From contig NZ_CP115608.1 of NCBI RefSeq assembly GCF_027797465.1, positions 682,001-746,000 of the forward strand: a stretch of DNA of 64,000 nt, written 5' to 3'. The notes under the pieces are model-generated. The model searched no databases. It worked only from the letters and a program-made list of their open reading frames with translations, and was not told the origin of the DNA. The position numbers were made by a program, and so were the translations under genes. This document shows positions 16,707 through 25,083 of the stretch, piece by piece; the stretch's first letter is position 1, and every line of letters starts with the position of its first letter. Source of the DNA: Campylobacter sp. CN_NE2. Lineage in GTDB: Bacteria; Campylobacterota; Campylobacteria; Campylobacterales; Campylobacteraceae.

Positions 16707-18770
16707 ATGGAAATTTTAAACGATTTAAATCCCAGTCAAAAAAAAGCCGCCACGCACATAGACGGAGCGATGCTGATTTTAGCAGGAGCCGGTAGCGGAA
16801 AAACCAAAACCATCACAACTCGCCTTGCATATTTACTAGCAAACGGCATTGATCCGGCTTCGACTTTGACGCTCACTTTTACAAATAAAGCCGCAAACGA
16901 AATGCGTCAAAGAGCCTTAAATTTGATAAAAAATTTAAAACTTAACACAACGCCGCTTTTATGCACATTTCACAAATTTGGGCTTTTATTTTTAAAATTT
17001 CACATTAACGAACTTGGTCGCAAAAATAACTTCTCTGTCATCGATACAGATGATAAAAAACGCATTATAAAGTCATTTGAGAGCGATTTGCCTACTTCCA
17101 CACTCGCAAATGAAATCTCAAAATACAAAAATTCGCTCCTAGATTACGAAGATGTCTTGCAAAATGCAAATTTAATCGCAGAAGAAATCGGCAAAATTTC
17201 GCAAGGCTTTTACCTAAAAACGGCTGAAATTTACAAAAAATACGAAGAATATCTAAAAACAAATAATCTAGTCGATTTTGATGATTTGCTTGTTTTAACC
17301 TATAAAATTTTAGAAAAAAATGAAGCTTTATGCGATGAAATTTCACGCCGTTATCAATATATCACGGTCGATGAATATCAAGATACAAACGATATTCAGT
17401 TTAAAATTTTAAAACTTCTTTGCAAATGCCACGAAAATTTGGTCGTTGTCGGCGATGATGATCAAAGTATTTATGGTTGGCGTGGCGCAAAAGTGGAAAA
17501 TATCTTAAATTTCAAAGATCAGTTTGAAAGCGTAAAGGTAATTCGCCTTGAAGAAAATTATCGCTCGACAACTCAAATTTTAGCCGCCGCAAACGAGCTA
17601 ATCGATCACAACCGAAATCGCTTAGGTAAAAATCTAAAAAGCGTTAAAGGAGGCGGCGACGAGATAGAGCTAATGGAATCAGGCGATGAAACTTATGAAG
17701 CAAATAAAATTTCAGCCAAAATTCAGCTTCTTATCTCGCAAGGGGTAAATCCTAGCGAAATCGCCATTTTATACCGCGTAAATGCGCTCTCACGCAGTAT
17801 CGAAGAAGGACTAAATAAAGCCAAAATTCCATACAAAATGGTCGGCGGAGTAAAATTCTACGAACGAGCCGAAATCAAAGATGCGATTGCATATTTGCGT
17901 TTAATATTAAACGAAAATGACGATTTTTCGCTTCGTCGCATTATAAATCGCCCAAAAAGGGGCTTAGGTAAAGTAGGTCTAGCCAAACTAGAAAAAATCG
18001 CCTATGATAACAAAATCAGCTTAGTTAATGCCATAAATTTGCTAAGTAGCGGCGATGTTAGTAAAAAAAGCCACGCTGAGCTTTTAAAATTTGCAAATTC
18101 ATTAAAAGAAACTAGGCAAATGGACGGAATTTATAATATTTTAAACGAATTTGACAAGGCTTTTGGCTTGAAAGATTATTACGAAAGTTTGCCTGACGGA
18201 AGCGAAAGAATCGCAAACCTTAACGAATTTTACGCACTTTTAAAAGACGAAGCTTTAAATAAAGAAAATTTTGACTTAGAAGAATTTTTAAACGAAACCA
18301 CGCTACTTAGCGAACAAGACGGCATAAGTGGCGAAAGTATCTCCATAATGAGCGTTCATGCGAGTAAGGGCTTGGAGTTTGAACACCTTTTTGTCATCGG
18401 ACTTGAAGAGGGCTTTTTTCCACTCATCGGAGACGGCACCGACATAGAAGAAGAACGCAGATTAGCGTATGTAGCACTCACAAGAGCCAAAAAAAGCCTG
18501 AGTTTAAGCAGAGTAGAAAGCAGATTTTACAAAGGCAAAAGAGAACGGCTTGAAAAAAGTAGATTTTTAAACGAAATCGGCGTGAGCGACGGCGCTTTGG
18601 TTATCCAAAGCAAAAGCGAATACAAAAAAGGCGATTTAATCAAACATAAGCTTTTTGGTATCGGACGCGTCATAAGCGTTACAAAGGTGCGAAACGAGCA
18701 GAAGCTAAAAATAAATTTTGGCGGAATCGAACGCGAGATTATGTCAAATTTTGTTTCCAAAGCCGTTTAA
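16707..18770 (+). CDS. uvrD: UvrD/PcrA-family superfamily 1 DNA helicase
   Basis: This 687-residue 3'-5' DNA helicase acts in repair and in clearing DNA of bound proteins. Motifs in order are: Q-motif LNPSQKKA, Walker A AGAGSGKT at residues 26-33, TLTFTNKAANEM, motif II VDEYQDTN, motif III VVGDDDQSIYGWRGA, motif IV region RLEENYRST, motif V SVHASKGLEFEHLFV, and motif VI ERRLAYVALTRAKK. The C-terminal 60 residues form a small basic tail as in UvrD/PcrA. I chose the ATG at 16707 because an earlier start would lie inside the -10 box. A RecBCD-type or Rep role cannot be fully excluded. Confidence 0.92.
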   Translation: MEILNDLNPSQKKAATHIDGAMLILAGAGSGKTKTITTRLAYLLANGIDPASTLTLTFTNKAANEMRQRALNLIKNLKLNTTPLLCTFHKFGLLFLKFHINELGRKNNFSVIDTDDKKRIIKSFESDLPTSTLANEISKYKNSLLDYEDVLQNANLIAEEIGKISQGFYLKTAEIYKKYEEYLKTNNLVDFDDLLVLTYKILEKNEALCDEISRRYQYITVDEYQDTNDIQFKILKLLCKCHENLVVVGDDDQSIYGWRGAKVENILNFKDQFESVKVIRLEENYRSTTQILAAANELIDHNRNRLGKNLKSVKGGGDEIELMESGDETYEANKISAKIQLLISQGVNPSEIAILYRVNALSRSIEEGLNKAKIPYKMVGGVKFYERAEIKDAIAYLRLILNENDDFSLRRIINRPKRGLGKVGLAKLEKIAYDNKISLVNAINLLSSGDVSKKSHAELLKFANSLKETRQMDGIYNILNEFDKAFGLKDYYESLPDGSERIANLNEFYALLKDEALNKENFDLEEFLNETTLLSEQDGISGESISIMSVHASKGLEFEHLFVIGLEEGFFPLIGDGTDIEEERRLAYVALTRAKKSLSLSRVESRFYKGKRERLEKSRFLNEIGVSDGALVIQSKSEYKKGDLIKHKLFGIGRVISVTKVRNEQKLKINFGGIEREIMSNFVSKAV

Positions 18771-18781
18771 GGGGCGTTGTT

Positions 18782-19663
18782 TTGGACGGCGAAAATTCTG
18801 TAAATTTAGCAAATTCGAAAAATTCGGCAAATTTAGGCGAAAATTCAAATAGACTTTTTGTCGCATATAAGCCAAGCGGTATTAGCTCAAATCAATTTTT
18901 AGGAAAATTAAAACGCAAATACGGCATTAAAAGTGCCGGTTTTAGTGGCACACTTGATCCTTTTGCAAGTGGTGTTTTGGTTGTGGCTTTTGGAAGCTTT
19001 ACGCGTTTCTTTCGCTTTTTTAAAAAAGAACCAAAGGTTTATAGGGCGACTTTGTGGCTAGGGGCAAGTTGCATTAGCCAAGATAACGAAAATATCGATA
19101 ATGTGGAAGTTTTAAGTAAATTTGACGAGAGTTTTTTAAAAGAACAAATTTCAAATTTAGTTGGCGAGATAACCTACACGCCGCCAAAATTTAGCGCAAA
19201 AAAAATTAACGGAAAAAGAGCTTACGAAATGGCACGAAACGGCGTGGAATTCGAGCTAAAAACGCAAAAAATGCAGGTTTTTTCGTGTGAAATTTTAAGC
19301 TATATGCACCCGTTTTTAACCTTTGAAATCGCCGTTAGCGAAGGCGGATATATCCGCTCTTTTGGGCAAATTTTAGCCAAAAATTTAGGCGTAAATGCGA
19401 CACTTTCGGCGTTAGAGCGTTTAAGCGAAGGCGAGTTTAAATTCCAAAACGAAAAAGCCTTAAATCCGCTTATTTATCTAAATTTGAAAGAAAATTTTTA
19501 TAACGGCGAAATTAACGATATAAAACTTGGCAAAAAATTAAATTCACACGATTTTAAATTTAGCGAATTTGGACGCTATATCGTGCATTTGGAAAATGAA
19601 TTTGCTATTTTAGAATTTGACGAAAGTGGCGTAAAATATCTTTTAAACAAGGTTAGAGTTTGA
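18782..19663 (+). CDS. truB: tRNA pseudouridine-55 synthase TruB
   Basis: TruB changes U55 in the T-loop of tRNAs to pseudouridine. The 293-residue protein carries the catalytic Asp59 in the motif GTLDPFASGVL, and SEGGYIRSFGQ further on. It starts at TTG 18782 with AAGGGG six bases upstream. Residues 5-23, before the family start RLFVAYKPSGISS, are an Asn/Ser/Ala/Leu repeat encoded by AAATTC and AAATTT words and are not part of the usual fold. The stop overlaps the ispE TTG start (TTGA), so translation is coupled. Confidence 0.95.
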   Translation: MDGENSVNLANSKNSANLGENSNRLFVAYKPSGISSNQFLGKLKRKYGIKSAGFSGTLDPFASGVLVVAFGSFTRFFRFFKKEPKVYRATLWLGASCISQDNENIDNVEVLSKFDESFLKEQISNLVGEITYTPPKFSAKKINGKRAYEMARNGVEFELKTQKMQVFSCEILSYMHPFLTFEIAVSEGGYIRSFGQILAKNLGVNATLSALERLSEGEFKFQNEKALNPLIYLNLKENFYNGEINDIKLGKKLNSHDFKFSEFGRYIVHLENEFAILEFDESGVKYLLNKVRV

Positions 19664-20412
19664 AAAGTTTTGCAAAAATAAATGTATTTTTAAAAATCAC
19701 CGGACTTAGGGGAAATTACCACGAACTGGCTTCTCGTTTTGTTTTGCTAGAAAATATTTATGATGAGATTGAATTTGTTAAATTTAACGGCGACGGAAAT
19801 TTGCAAATTCGCTCAAACAAAGAGATTAAAGGCAAAAATATAATCGAAAAAGCTTACGATATGCTTTGCGAAGCAGGTTTTAAAAACGAGTTAAAAGAAT
19901 TTTTTGCAAACCATTTTGTGAATTTAGAAAAAAATATCCCTATGGGTGGCGGTTTGGGTGGCGGTAGCTCAAACGGGGCTGCGTTTTTAAAAATGATAAA
20001 CGAAAAAGCAAATTTAAAAATAAACAGCCAAAATTTAGCTAAAATCGGAGCTAAAATCGGTGCGGATGTGCCGTTTTTTTTAAGCGAATTTAAAGCTGCA
20101 AATGTCGCAGGAATCGGCGAAAAAATCACTGAATTCGATGATGAAGTTCCAAATTTTAAGCTTTCGCTTAAAAATATCTCTTGCGATACGGCAAAAGTTT
20201 ATGGCGAATTTAGGGCAAATTTCTTAAAATTCGATACAAAATTTGCAAATTCGCTTTTAAATTTAAAAAGTTGCGATATTCTAAACGAGTTTGAAAATTA
20301 TGAGTTAAACGACCTGCTTCGTCCGTGTTTGAGCTTGTATCCAAATTTGCAAATTTGCAAAGACGAGTTTTTAAGCGGAAGCGGAAGCTCGTGTTTTAAG
20401 GTGGCAAAATGA
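19660..20412 (+). CDS. ispE: 4-diphosphocytidyl-2-C-methyl-D-erythritol kinase
   Basis: IspE is the GHMP kinase of the non-mevalonate isoprenoid pathway; it phosphorylates CDP-methylerythritol. The 250-residue protein begins [12 protein letters not shown], the family start. The ATP-binding GHMP motif [16 protein letters not shown] is at about residues 94-109, and a C-terminal glycine/serine stretch ([10 protein letters not shown]) is present. The TTG start is set by the coupling to truB. In C. jejuni, as I recall, csrA sits between truB and ispE; here there is no room for it. The ATG of smpB overlaps its stop. Confidence 0.95.
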   Translation: MKSFAKINVFLKITGLRGNYHELASRFVLLENIYDEIEFVKFNGDGNLQIRSNKEIKGKNIIEKAYDMLCEAGFKNELKEFFANHFVNLEKNIPMGGGLGGGSSNGAAFLKMINEKANLKINSQNLAKIGAKIGADVPFFLSEFKAANVAGIGEKITEFDDEVPNFKLSLKNISCDTAKVYGEFRANFLKFDTKFANSLLNLKSCDILNEFENYELNDLLRPCLSLYPNLQICKDEFLSGSGSSCFKVAK

Positions 20413-20861
20413 AAGAGTTAGCTAGAAATAAAAAAGCTTATCACGATTTTACGATTTTAGAAAAATTTGAAGCAGGAATCGTGCTAAAAGGTAGCGAAGT
20501 AAAGTCGCTTCGCGCCGGAAGAGCGAATTTAAAAGATAGCTTTTGCCGTGTGATTAAAGGTGAGCTTTTTTTGCTAAATGCGCACATTAGCTATTTGGAG
20601 ACGACAAATTCGCACTTTCGTCCAAATGAACGAGCTGCGCGAAAACTTTTAATGCACCGAAAACAGATAGATAAGCTTCTTGGAAGCGTAACCAAAGAAG
20701 GGCTTACGCTCGTGGTTTTATCGCTTTATCTAAACGATAAAAATATCGTAAAAGCAAATATCGCTTTGGCAAAGGGTAAAAATTTGCACGACAAAAGGGA
20801 AGCCCTAAAACGCAAAGATGCCGACAGAGAAGCTAGAAGCGCAATGAAAAAGTATGTATAA
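20409..20861 (+). CDS. smpB: SsrA (tmRNA)-binding protein SmpB
   Basis: SmpB carries tmRNA to stalled ribosomes so that the unfinished protein is tagged for proteolysis. The 150-residue protein shows the beta-barrel motifs [19 protein letters not shown] and [18 protein letters not shown]. It also has the basic C-terminal tail [17 protein letters not shown], which folds in the empty mRNA channel. It overlaps ispE (ATGA). The tagged products it creates are substrates for the Clp machinery, several parts of which are encoded nearby. Confidence 0.97.
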   Translation: MKELARNKKAYHDFTILEKFEAGIVLKGSEVKSLRAGRANLKDSFCRVIKGELFLLNAHISYLETTNSHFRPNERAARKLLMHRKQIDKLLGSVTKEGLTLVVLSLYLNDKNIVKANIALAKGKNLHDKREALKRKDADREARSAMKKYV

Positions 20862-20866
20862 TTTTT

Positions 20867-20890
20867 AGTTGCAGAATTTACTCTGCAACT
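20867..20890 (+). terminator. Short hairpin after smpB
   Basis: AGTTGCAGA pairs with TCTGCAACT around a six-base loop, six bases after the smpB stop. It abuts the larger palindrome that follows. No T-run follows it, so termination here is only plausible. Confidence 0.4.
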
Positions 20891-20976
20891 TGTCATTCTG
20901 AGCGTAGCGAAGAATCTCATAATAAATTGATGAAATTTTAGATTCTTCGCTACACTTTGTTTCGCTCAGAATGACA
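20891..20976. repeat. Inverted repeat with TGTCATTCTGAG ends
   Basis: The left arm (20891-20918) starts TGTCATTCTGAGCGTAGCG, and the right arm (20941-20976) ends CGCTCAGAATGACA. The right arm carries about ten extra bases, seen as a bulge. This is a relative of the TGTCATTGCGAG element at 14111, with different inner sequence. It separates smpB from the TlpA-like gene. Confidence 0.7.
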
Positions 20977-20985
20977 AAGTTTTTG

Positions 20986-20991
20986 TATAAT
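20986..20991 (+). promoter_or_regulatory. Probable -10 box for the TlpA-like gene
   Basis: A consensus TATAAT in TTTTGTATAATAA, 22 bases before the ATG at 21013 and immediately after the inverted repeat. It suggests that the lipoprotein, clpS and clpA have their own transcript. Confidence 0.55.
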
Positions 20992-21012
20992 AAAAAAATT
21001 AAAGGAAAAAAT

Positions 21013-21621
21013 ATGAAATTTATTAAATTTATTTTAGCAGTTGTTTTAAGTTTTTTTGTAGTTGGTTGTGGCGATGAACAAAAAAGTGTCGTAGAATCGG
21101 CTAAATTTGAGCCTTTTAAAACAGGCGAAAAAATCGTTTTAAAAAGCGTTGTCGGAAATGAAATCACGCTAGTTCGCACCGAAAAAGGCTTTAAGCTTGA
21201 CGGAAGTAATAAAATTTTAATGCTTGATATTTTTGGCACTTACTGCGAACCGTGCAAAGCAGAAGCACCACACCTTATGGATTTTAGTATGAAAAATAGT
21301 GAAAATTTTATGCTTGTAGGGCTAATTCACTTTGAAAATATCACCGATAAAGAGATAATAGAAAATTTCGTAAAAAAATATAACGCTTATTATTTCATCG
21401 CGAATTCGCCTAGTAACGAACGCATTGTAAAGCAAATTCTAAGCGATATTGATTACAAAAGAGCCTTGTCTATTCCCTTTAAAGTGGTTTTTAAAGACGG
21501 AGTTTATCAAACTTTAACCGACATAAATGACAATGATCCAAAAGGTGTAAAATACTATCTAGGACAGGTTTCTACCGCCGTTATCACAAAAGATTTTGAT
21601 AGGATTCAAAATGGCAACTAA
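21013..21621 (+). CDS. TlpA-like thioredoxin-fold lipoprotein
   Basis: This 202-residue periplasmic disulfide oxidoreductase is tethered by lipid. The signal peptide ends in the lipobox Val-Val-Gly-Cys (Cys19). The active site Cys-Glu-Pro-Cys is at residues 78-81 in the context DIFGTYCEPCKAEAPH, which is the TlpA/ResA branch of thioredoxins. I start it at ATG 21013 because AAAGGAAA precedes it and the lipoprotein signal begins there. The partner could be a cytochrome c maturation or sulfur-exchange protein. The 3' end overlaps the clpS start by 11 bases. Confidence 0.9.
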   Translation: MKFIKFILAVVLSFFVVGCGDEQKSVVESAKFEPFKTGEKIVLKSVVGNEITLVRTEKGFKLDGSNKILMLDIFGTYCEPCKAEAPHLMDFSMKNSENFMLVGLIHFENITDKEIIENFVKKYNAYYFIANSPSNERIVKQILSDIDYKRALSIPFKVVFKDGVYQTLTDINDNDPKGVKYYLGQVSTAVITKDFDRIQNGN

Positions 21622-21910
21622 GACCCAAATCAAAACCGAGATCAAAAAAGAGCCGTTTCGCCCGAAGTTTTATAAGGTTATTTTATTAAATGACGATGTT
21701 ACGACGATGGATTTTGTCGTTGCTATTTTAGTTAAAATTTTTGAAAAATCAGTTCAAGATGCAGTAGATATAATGTTTAAAATTCATAAAACAGGAAGCG
21801 GGGTTGCTGGAATTTACATAAAAGAAATCGCAAAAACAAAGCAAAATGCTGTTATAAATGCAGCAAAAGAAGCAGGTTTTCCGCTACAATGCATATTAGA
21901 AGAGGAATAA
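21611..21910 (+). CDS. clpS: ClpS adaptor protein
   Basis: ClpS recognises N-terminal destabilising residues and delivers these proteins to ClpA. The 99-residue protein has a flexible N-terminus and then the core FYKVILLNDDVTTMDFVV, containing the Asn-Asp pair and the Met/Asp residues that line the N-degron pocket. The ATG at 21611 has AGGA six bases upstream; a TTG five codons earlier is possible but lacks this spacing. It overlaps the 3' end of the TlpA-like gene, and clpA starts 3 bases after its stop. Confidence 0.96.
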   Translation: MATKTQIKTEIKKEPFRPKFYKVILLNDDVTTMDFVVAILVKIFEKSVQDAVDIMFKIHKTGSGVAGIYIKEIAKTKQNAVINAAKEAGFPLQCILEEE

Positions 21911-21913
21911 ATT

Positions 21914-24430
21914 ATGGTTGATGAAGCACTTAAAAGGCATTTTTTTAACGCGATAGATTTGGCAAGAAATTACAAAAATGCATACTTTATTTTCGGACAT
22001 TTACTAATCGAAATTTTGCAAAAAGATGAAGGCGTGCTTTGTATTTTTAACCATTTTACGAGATTTGACGGAAATATTACTAAATATTGGAAAATTGAAA
22101 AAGTTGAACTTGACGGAGTTATAAAAGATTTAAAAGACTATGTTACGCAATGTGCCGGAAATTTTACACCGGATTACACGACATTACACCAAGGAGAAGA
22201 CGGCATATTTGTAACTGATTTAGAAGATTTGAAATTTGATAGTATTGAAGAATTTACCGAAACTATGTTGGAATGCTACATACCTAAATTTAGCGATGAT
22301 ATGGAAAATATAAAAAGATATTTAGACAACGGTATGTTTGTTTTAAATGCTTCCGATTTACTTTGTCGCACAATTTTTGCCAACAGAACCGGCAAAAATG
22401 TCGATATTAAGCCATTTGGAACCCTTTCGCTAGAAGATTATGTTATGATTTTTAAAAAAAATGGCATTACTAGGAAAGAATTTATTGCTACTTATGAGCG
22501 AATACCGCCACTTGAAACGCAAAATAAACAGACATATCTATACAATCCAAACCAAAACTATGAAGTAATGGAAGAATTTACAGATAATATATTTGATGAC
22601 GAAAAAACACAGAATGAACAACAAGGCGCAATAAATCCAAATGAATATTTGATAAATTTAAACGAAAAGGCTAAAAAAGGCAAATTTGATAAGTTAATCG
22701 GACGCGAAAAAGAGACCGCAAAAATACTTCAAACACTTTGTCGTAGAAAGAAAAATAATCCTATGCTCCTTGGCGAAGCAGGTGTAGGAAAAACCGCTAT
22801 CGTCGAAGGACTAGCTCTAAAATTAGTAGAAAATAAAGTCCCGGCAAAGCTGCAAGGCAAGGTTATTTACGCTCTTGATACGGGAGCGCTCATAGCAGGA
22901 ACTACGCTAAGGGGAATGTTTGAAGAGCGAGCAAAAGCTGCGATTGATTGGCTAAAAAATCAAGATAACGCAATCGTTTTTATCGATGAAATTCACACCA
23001 TAATGGGACTAGGAGATAGCGAGGGCGGCGCTAGTGATTTAGCTAGTATAATAAAACCCGCTCTTGCAAATGGCGAAATTTCTTGCATAGGCGCAACCAC
23101 TTACGCTGAGTTTCGCAAATTTGAAAAAGACAAAGCCCTAATGCGACGCTTTTCAAAAGTCGATATTTCCGAACCTAGCATTGAAGAGAGTGTTGAAATT
23201 TTAAAAGGAGTTGCAGGGCATTATGAAGATTTTCACGCCGTTAAATTTAGCGATGAAATTTTGCATGAAGCTGTGGTTTTAGCAAAACGTTACATTAGCG
23301 ATAAATTTTTACCAGATAGCGCGATTGATTTGATTGATGAAACGGGAGCTAGTTTTTGGATAAAAAATGAAAAACGGGTCGAAGTAAGCAAAGATGACCT
23401 TTTAAACACGCTTGGCGAAATCGCAAATATCTCAAATTTAGCTCAAAATGAAGATAATCAAACTTTGCTTTTAAATTTAGAAGCCAACATAAAAAAAGAA
23501 ATTTTCGGGCAAGACGAAGCCGTTAAAAGCCTTTGCAAAGCGTTATTTCGCTCTTATGCAGGACTTAAAAATGACACCAGCCCAATCGGCGTGTTTTTAT
23601 TTACCGGCAGTAGCGGCGTGGGCAAAACCGAACTTGCCAAAGTTTTAGCAAAAAATCTTGGCGTGTATTTTGATAGATACGATATGAGCGAATATATGGA
23701 AGAATACAGCGTCTCAAAGCTAATCGGCTCAGCGCCCGGATATGTCGGCTTTGAAAACGGCGGAATTTTAACAAATAGCGTTCGCAAACACCCTTATAGC
23801 GTGATTTTATTTGATGAAATCGAAAAAGCAAACAAAAATTTGATGAATATATTTTTAGGCATTTTTGATAACGCAACTCTAAGCGACAACACAGGGCAAA
23901 GTGCGGATTTTAAAAATACAATCATCATAATGACATCAAATTTAGGCACAAAAGAAGCCCCACAAATCGGCTTTCAAAAAGATGAAAGCTATAAAATCGA
24001 TAACGCCGTCAAAAGCTTTTTTGCACCAGAATTTAGAAATCGCCTTGACAAAATCATAAATTTTAACCCACTAAATAACGAAATTTTAGAAAAAATCGTG
24101 GATAAAAGCGTGAGTGAATTGCAGAATAAACTAGAAAACATAACTATAAATTTAAGCAAAAACGCAAAAGAATTTTTGATAAAAAAAGGTTATAGTGCCG
24201 AATTTGGCGCAAGAAATTTAAAACGAGTGATAAATTCTGAAATTTCAGACAACCTAAGTAGCGAGATACTTTTTGGCAAACTCAAAAACGGCGGAGTTGT
24301 AAATGTTGAATTTGATGGTGAAAATTTGAAATTTGAATTTATAAATTTAAATTCGAAAAACAATAATTCACAAATTTCAAATTTAAAAAATTCAAACGAA
24401 AAATTTGAAAATTTTAAGATGAAAAAATAA
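21914..24430 (+). CDS. clpA: ATP-dependent unfoldase ClpA, with enlarged N-terminal region
   Basis: ClpA is the AAA+ unfoldase of the ClpAP protease. The 838-residue protein has two AAA modules. Walker A sequences are GEAGVGKT at residues 287-294 and GSSGVGKT at 565-572; Walker B stretches are AIVFIDEIH and [10 protein letters not shown]. The first Walker A lies about 70 residues later than in E. coli ClpA. The N-domain, which binds ClpS, starts normally ([14 protein letters not shown]) but then holds a long unfamiliar segment up to about residue 245. The last 30 residues are Asn/Ser/Lys-rich and encoded by AAATTC/AAATTT words. The aat start overlaps the stop (TAATG). Confidence 0.95.
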   Translation: MVDEALKRHFFNAIDLARNYKNAYFIFGHLLIEILQKDEGVLCIFNHFTRFDGNITKYWKIEKVELDGVIKDLKDYVTQCAGNFTPDYTTLHQGEDGIFVTDLEDLKFDSIEEFTETMLECYIPKFSDDMENIKRYLDNGMFVLNASDLLCRTIFANRTGKNVDIKPFGTLSLEDYVMIFKKNGITRKEFIATYERIPPLETQNKQTYLYNPNQNYEVMEEFTDNIFDDEKTQNEQQGAINPNEYLINLNEKAKKGKFDKLIGREKETAKILQTLCRRKKNNPMLLGEAGVGKTAIVEGLALKLVENKVPAKLQGKVIYALDTGALIAGTTLRGMFEERAKAAIDWLKNQDNAIVFIDEIHTIMGLGDSEGGASDLASIIKPALANGEISCIGATTYAEFRKFEKDKALMRRFSKVDISEPSIEESVEILKGVAGHYEDFHAVKFSDEILHEAVVLAKRYISDKFLPDSAIDLIDETGASFWIKNEKRVEVSKDDLLNTLGEIANISNLAQNEDNQTLLLNLEANIKKEIFGQDEAVKSLCKALFRSYAGLKNDTSPIGVFLFTGSSGVGKTELAKVLAKNLGVYFDRYDMSEYMEEYSVSKLIGSAPGYVGFENGGILTNSVRKHPYSVILFDEIEKANKNLMNIFLGIFDNATLSDNTGQSADFKNTIIIMTSNLGTKEAPQIGFQKDESYKIDNAVKSFFAPEFRNRLDKIINFNPLNNEILEKIVDKSVSELQNKLENITINLSKNAKEFLIKKGYSAEFGARNLKRVINSEISDNLSSEILFGKLKNGGVVNVEFDGENLKFEFINLNSKNNNSQISNLKNSNEKFENFKMKK

Positions 24431-25083
24431 TGTTATATAAATTCCCTGACCCACGCCACGCACCCGATTTTGCACCGCTTTGTATGGGCGGTGATTTAAG
24501 CGTGGAGTGCCTAATAAGTGCGTATAAAAAGGGGATTTTTCCTTGGTTTATGGCGAACGAGCCCATTTTATGGTGGTCGCCAAACCCACGCGCTGTTTTA
24601 TTTCCAAATGAAATCAAAATTCACAAAAGCATAAAGCCGTTTTTACGCAGATATTGCGTAAAATTTGATGTAAATTTTAAAAATTTAATAAATTTATGTA
24701 AAATTGAACGCCAAAAAGAAGGCTCATGGCTAAGCGATGAAATCGTAGAAGCCTATACAAATTTGGCCGATCTTGGCATAGCTCATAGCGTGGAAGTCTA
24801 TGAAAATGACGAGCTTATCGGCGGACTTTACGGGCTGATTTTTGGAAAAGTTTTTTGTGGCGAAAGTATGATTAGCATGAAACCAAACGCCTCAAAAGTC
24901 GCTTTAATCAGGCTTTGCGAAGTTTTAGATAAATTTGGCTTTTTGATTGATTGTCAAGTTTTCAACGATCATTTGAAATTTATGGGTGCAAAAGAGATTT
25001 CGCGAGATAATTTCTTGCAAATGTTTGCGAATTTATCGGCACAAAATAGCGGTTTTAGCAAATTTAAGGATTTAATAAAATAA
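24430..25083 (+). CDS. aat: Leucyl/phenylalanyl-tRNA--protein transferase
   Basis: Aat moves Leu or Phe from tRNA to the N-terminus of proteins starting with Lys or Arg, creating the N-degron that ClpS reads. The 217-residue protein shows the family motifs FPDPRHAPDFAPLCMGGDLS, PWFMANEPILWWSPNPRAVL, SVEVYENDELIGGLYG and FCGESMIS. It follows clpA with TAATG coupling, so writer (aat), reader (clpS) and unfoldase (clpA) are adjacent. Its last base is the first base of the ftsI ATG. Confidence 0.97.
   Translation: MLYKFPDPRHAPDFAPLCMGGDLSVECLISAYKKGIFPWFMANEPILWWSPNPRAVLFPNEIKIHKSIKPFLRRYCVKFDVNFKNLINLCKIERQKEGSWLSDEIVEAYTNLADLGIAHSVEVYENDELIGGLYGLIFGKVFCGESMISMKPNASKVALIRLCEVLDKFGFLIDCQVFNDHLKFMGAKEISRDNFLQMFANLSAQNSGFSKFKDLIK

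Noticed and set aside
20971-21012. An N-terminal extension of the TlpA-like protein
   Set aside because: It would put residues before the lipoprotein signal and overlap the TATAAT box and the inverted repeat.
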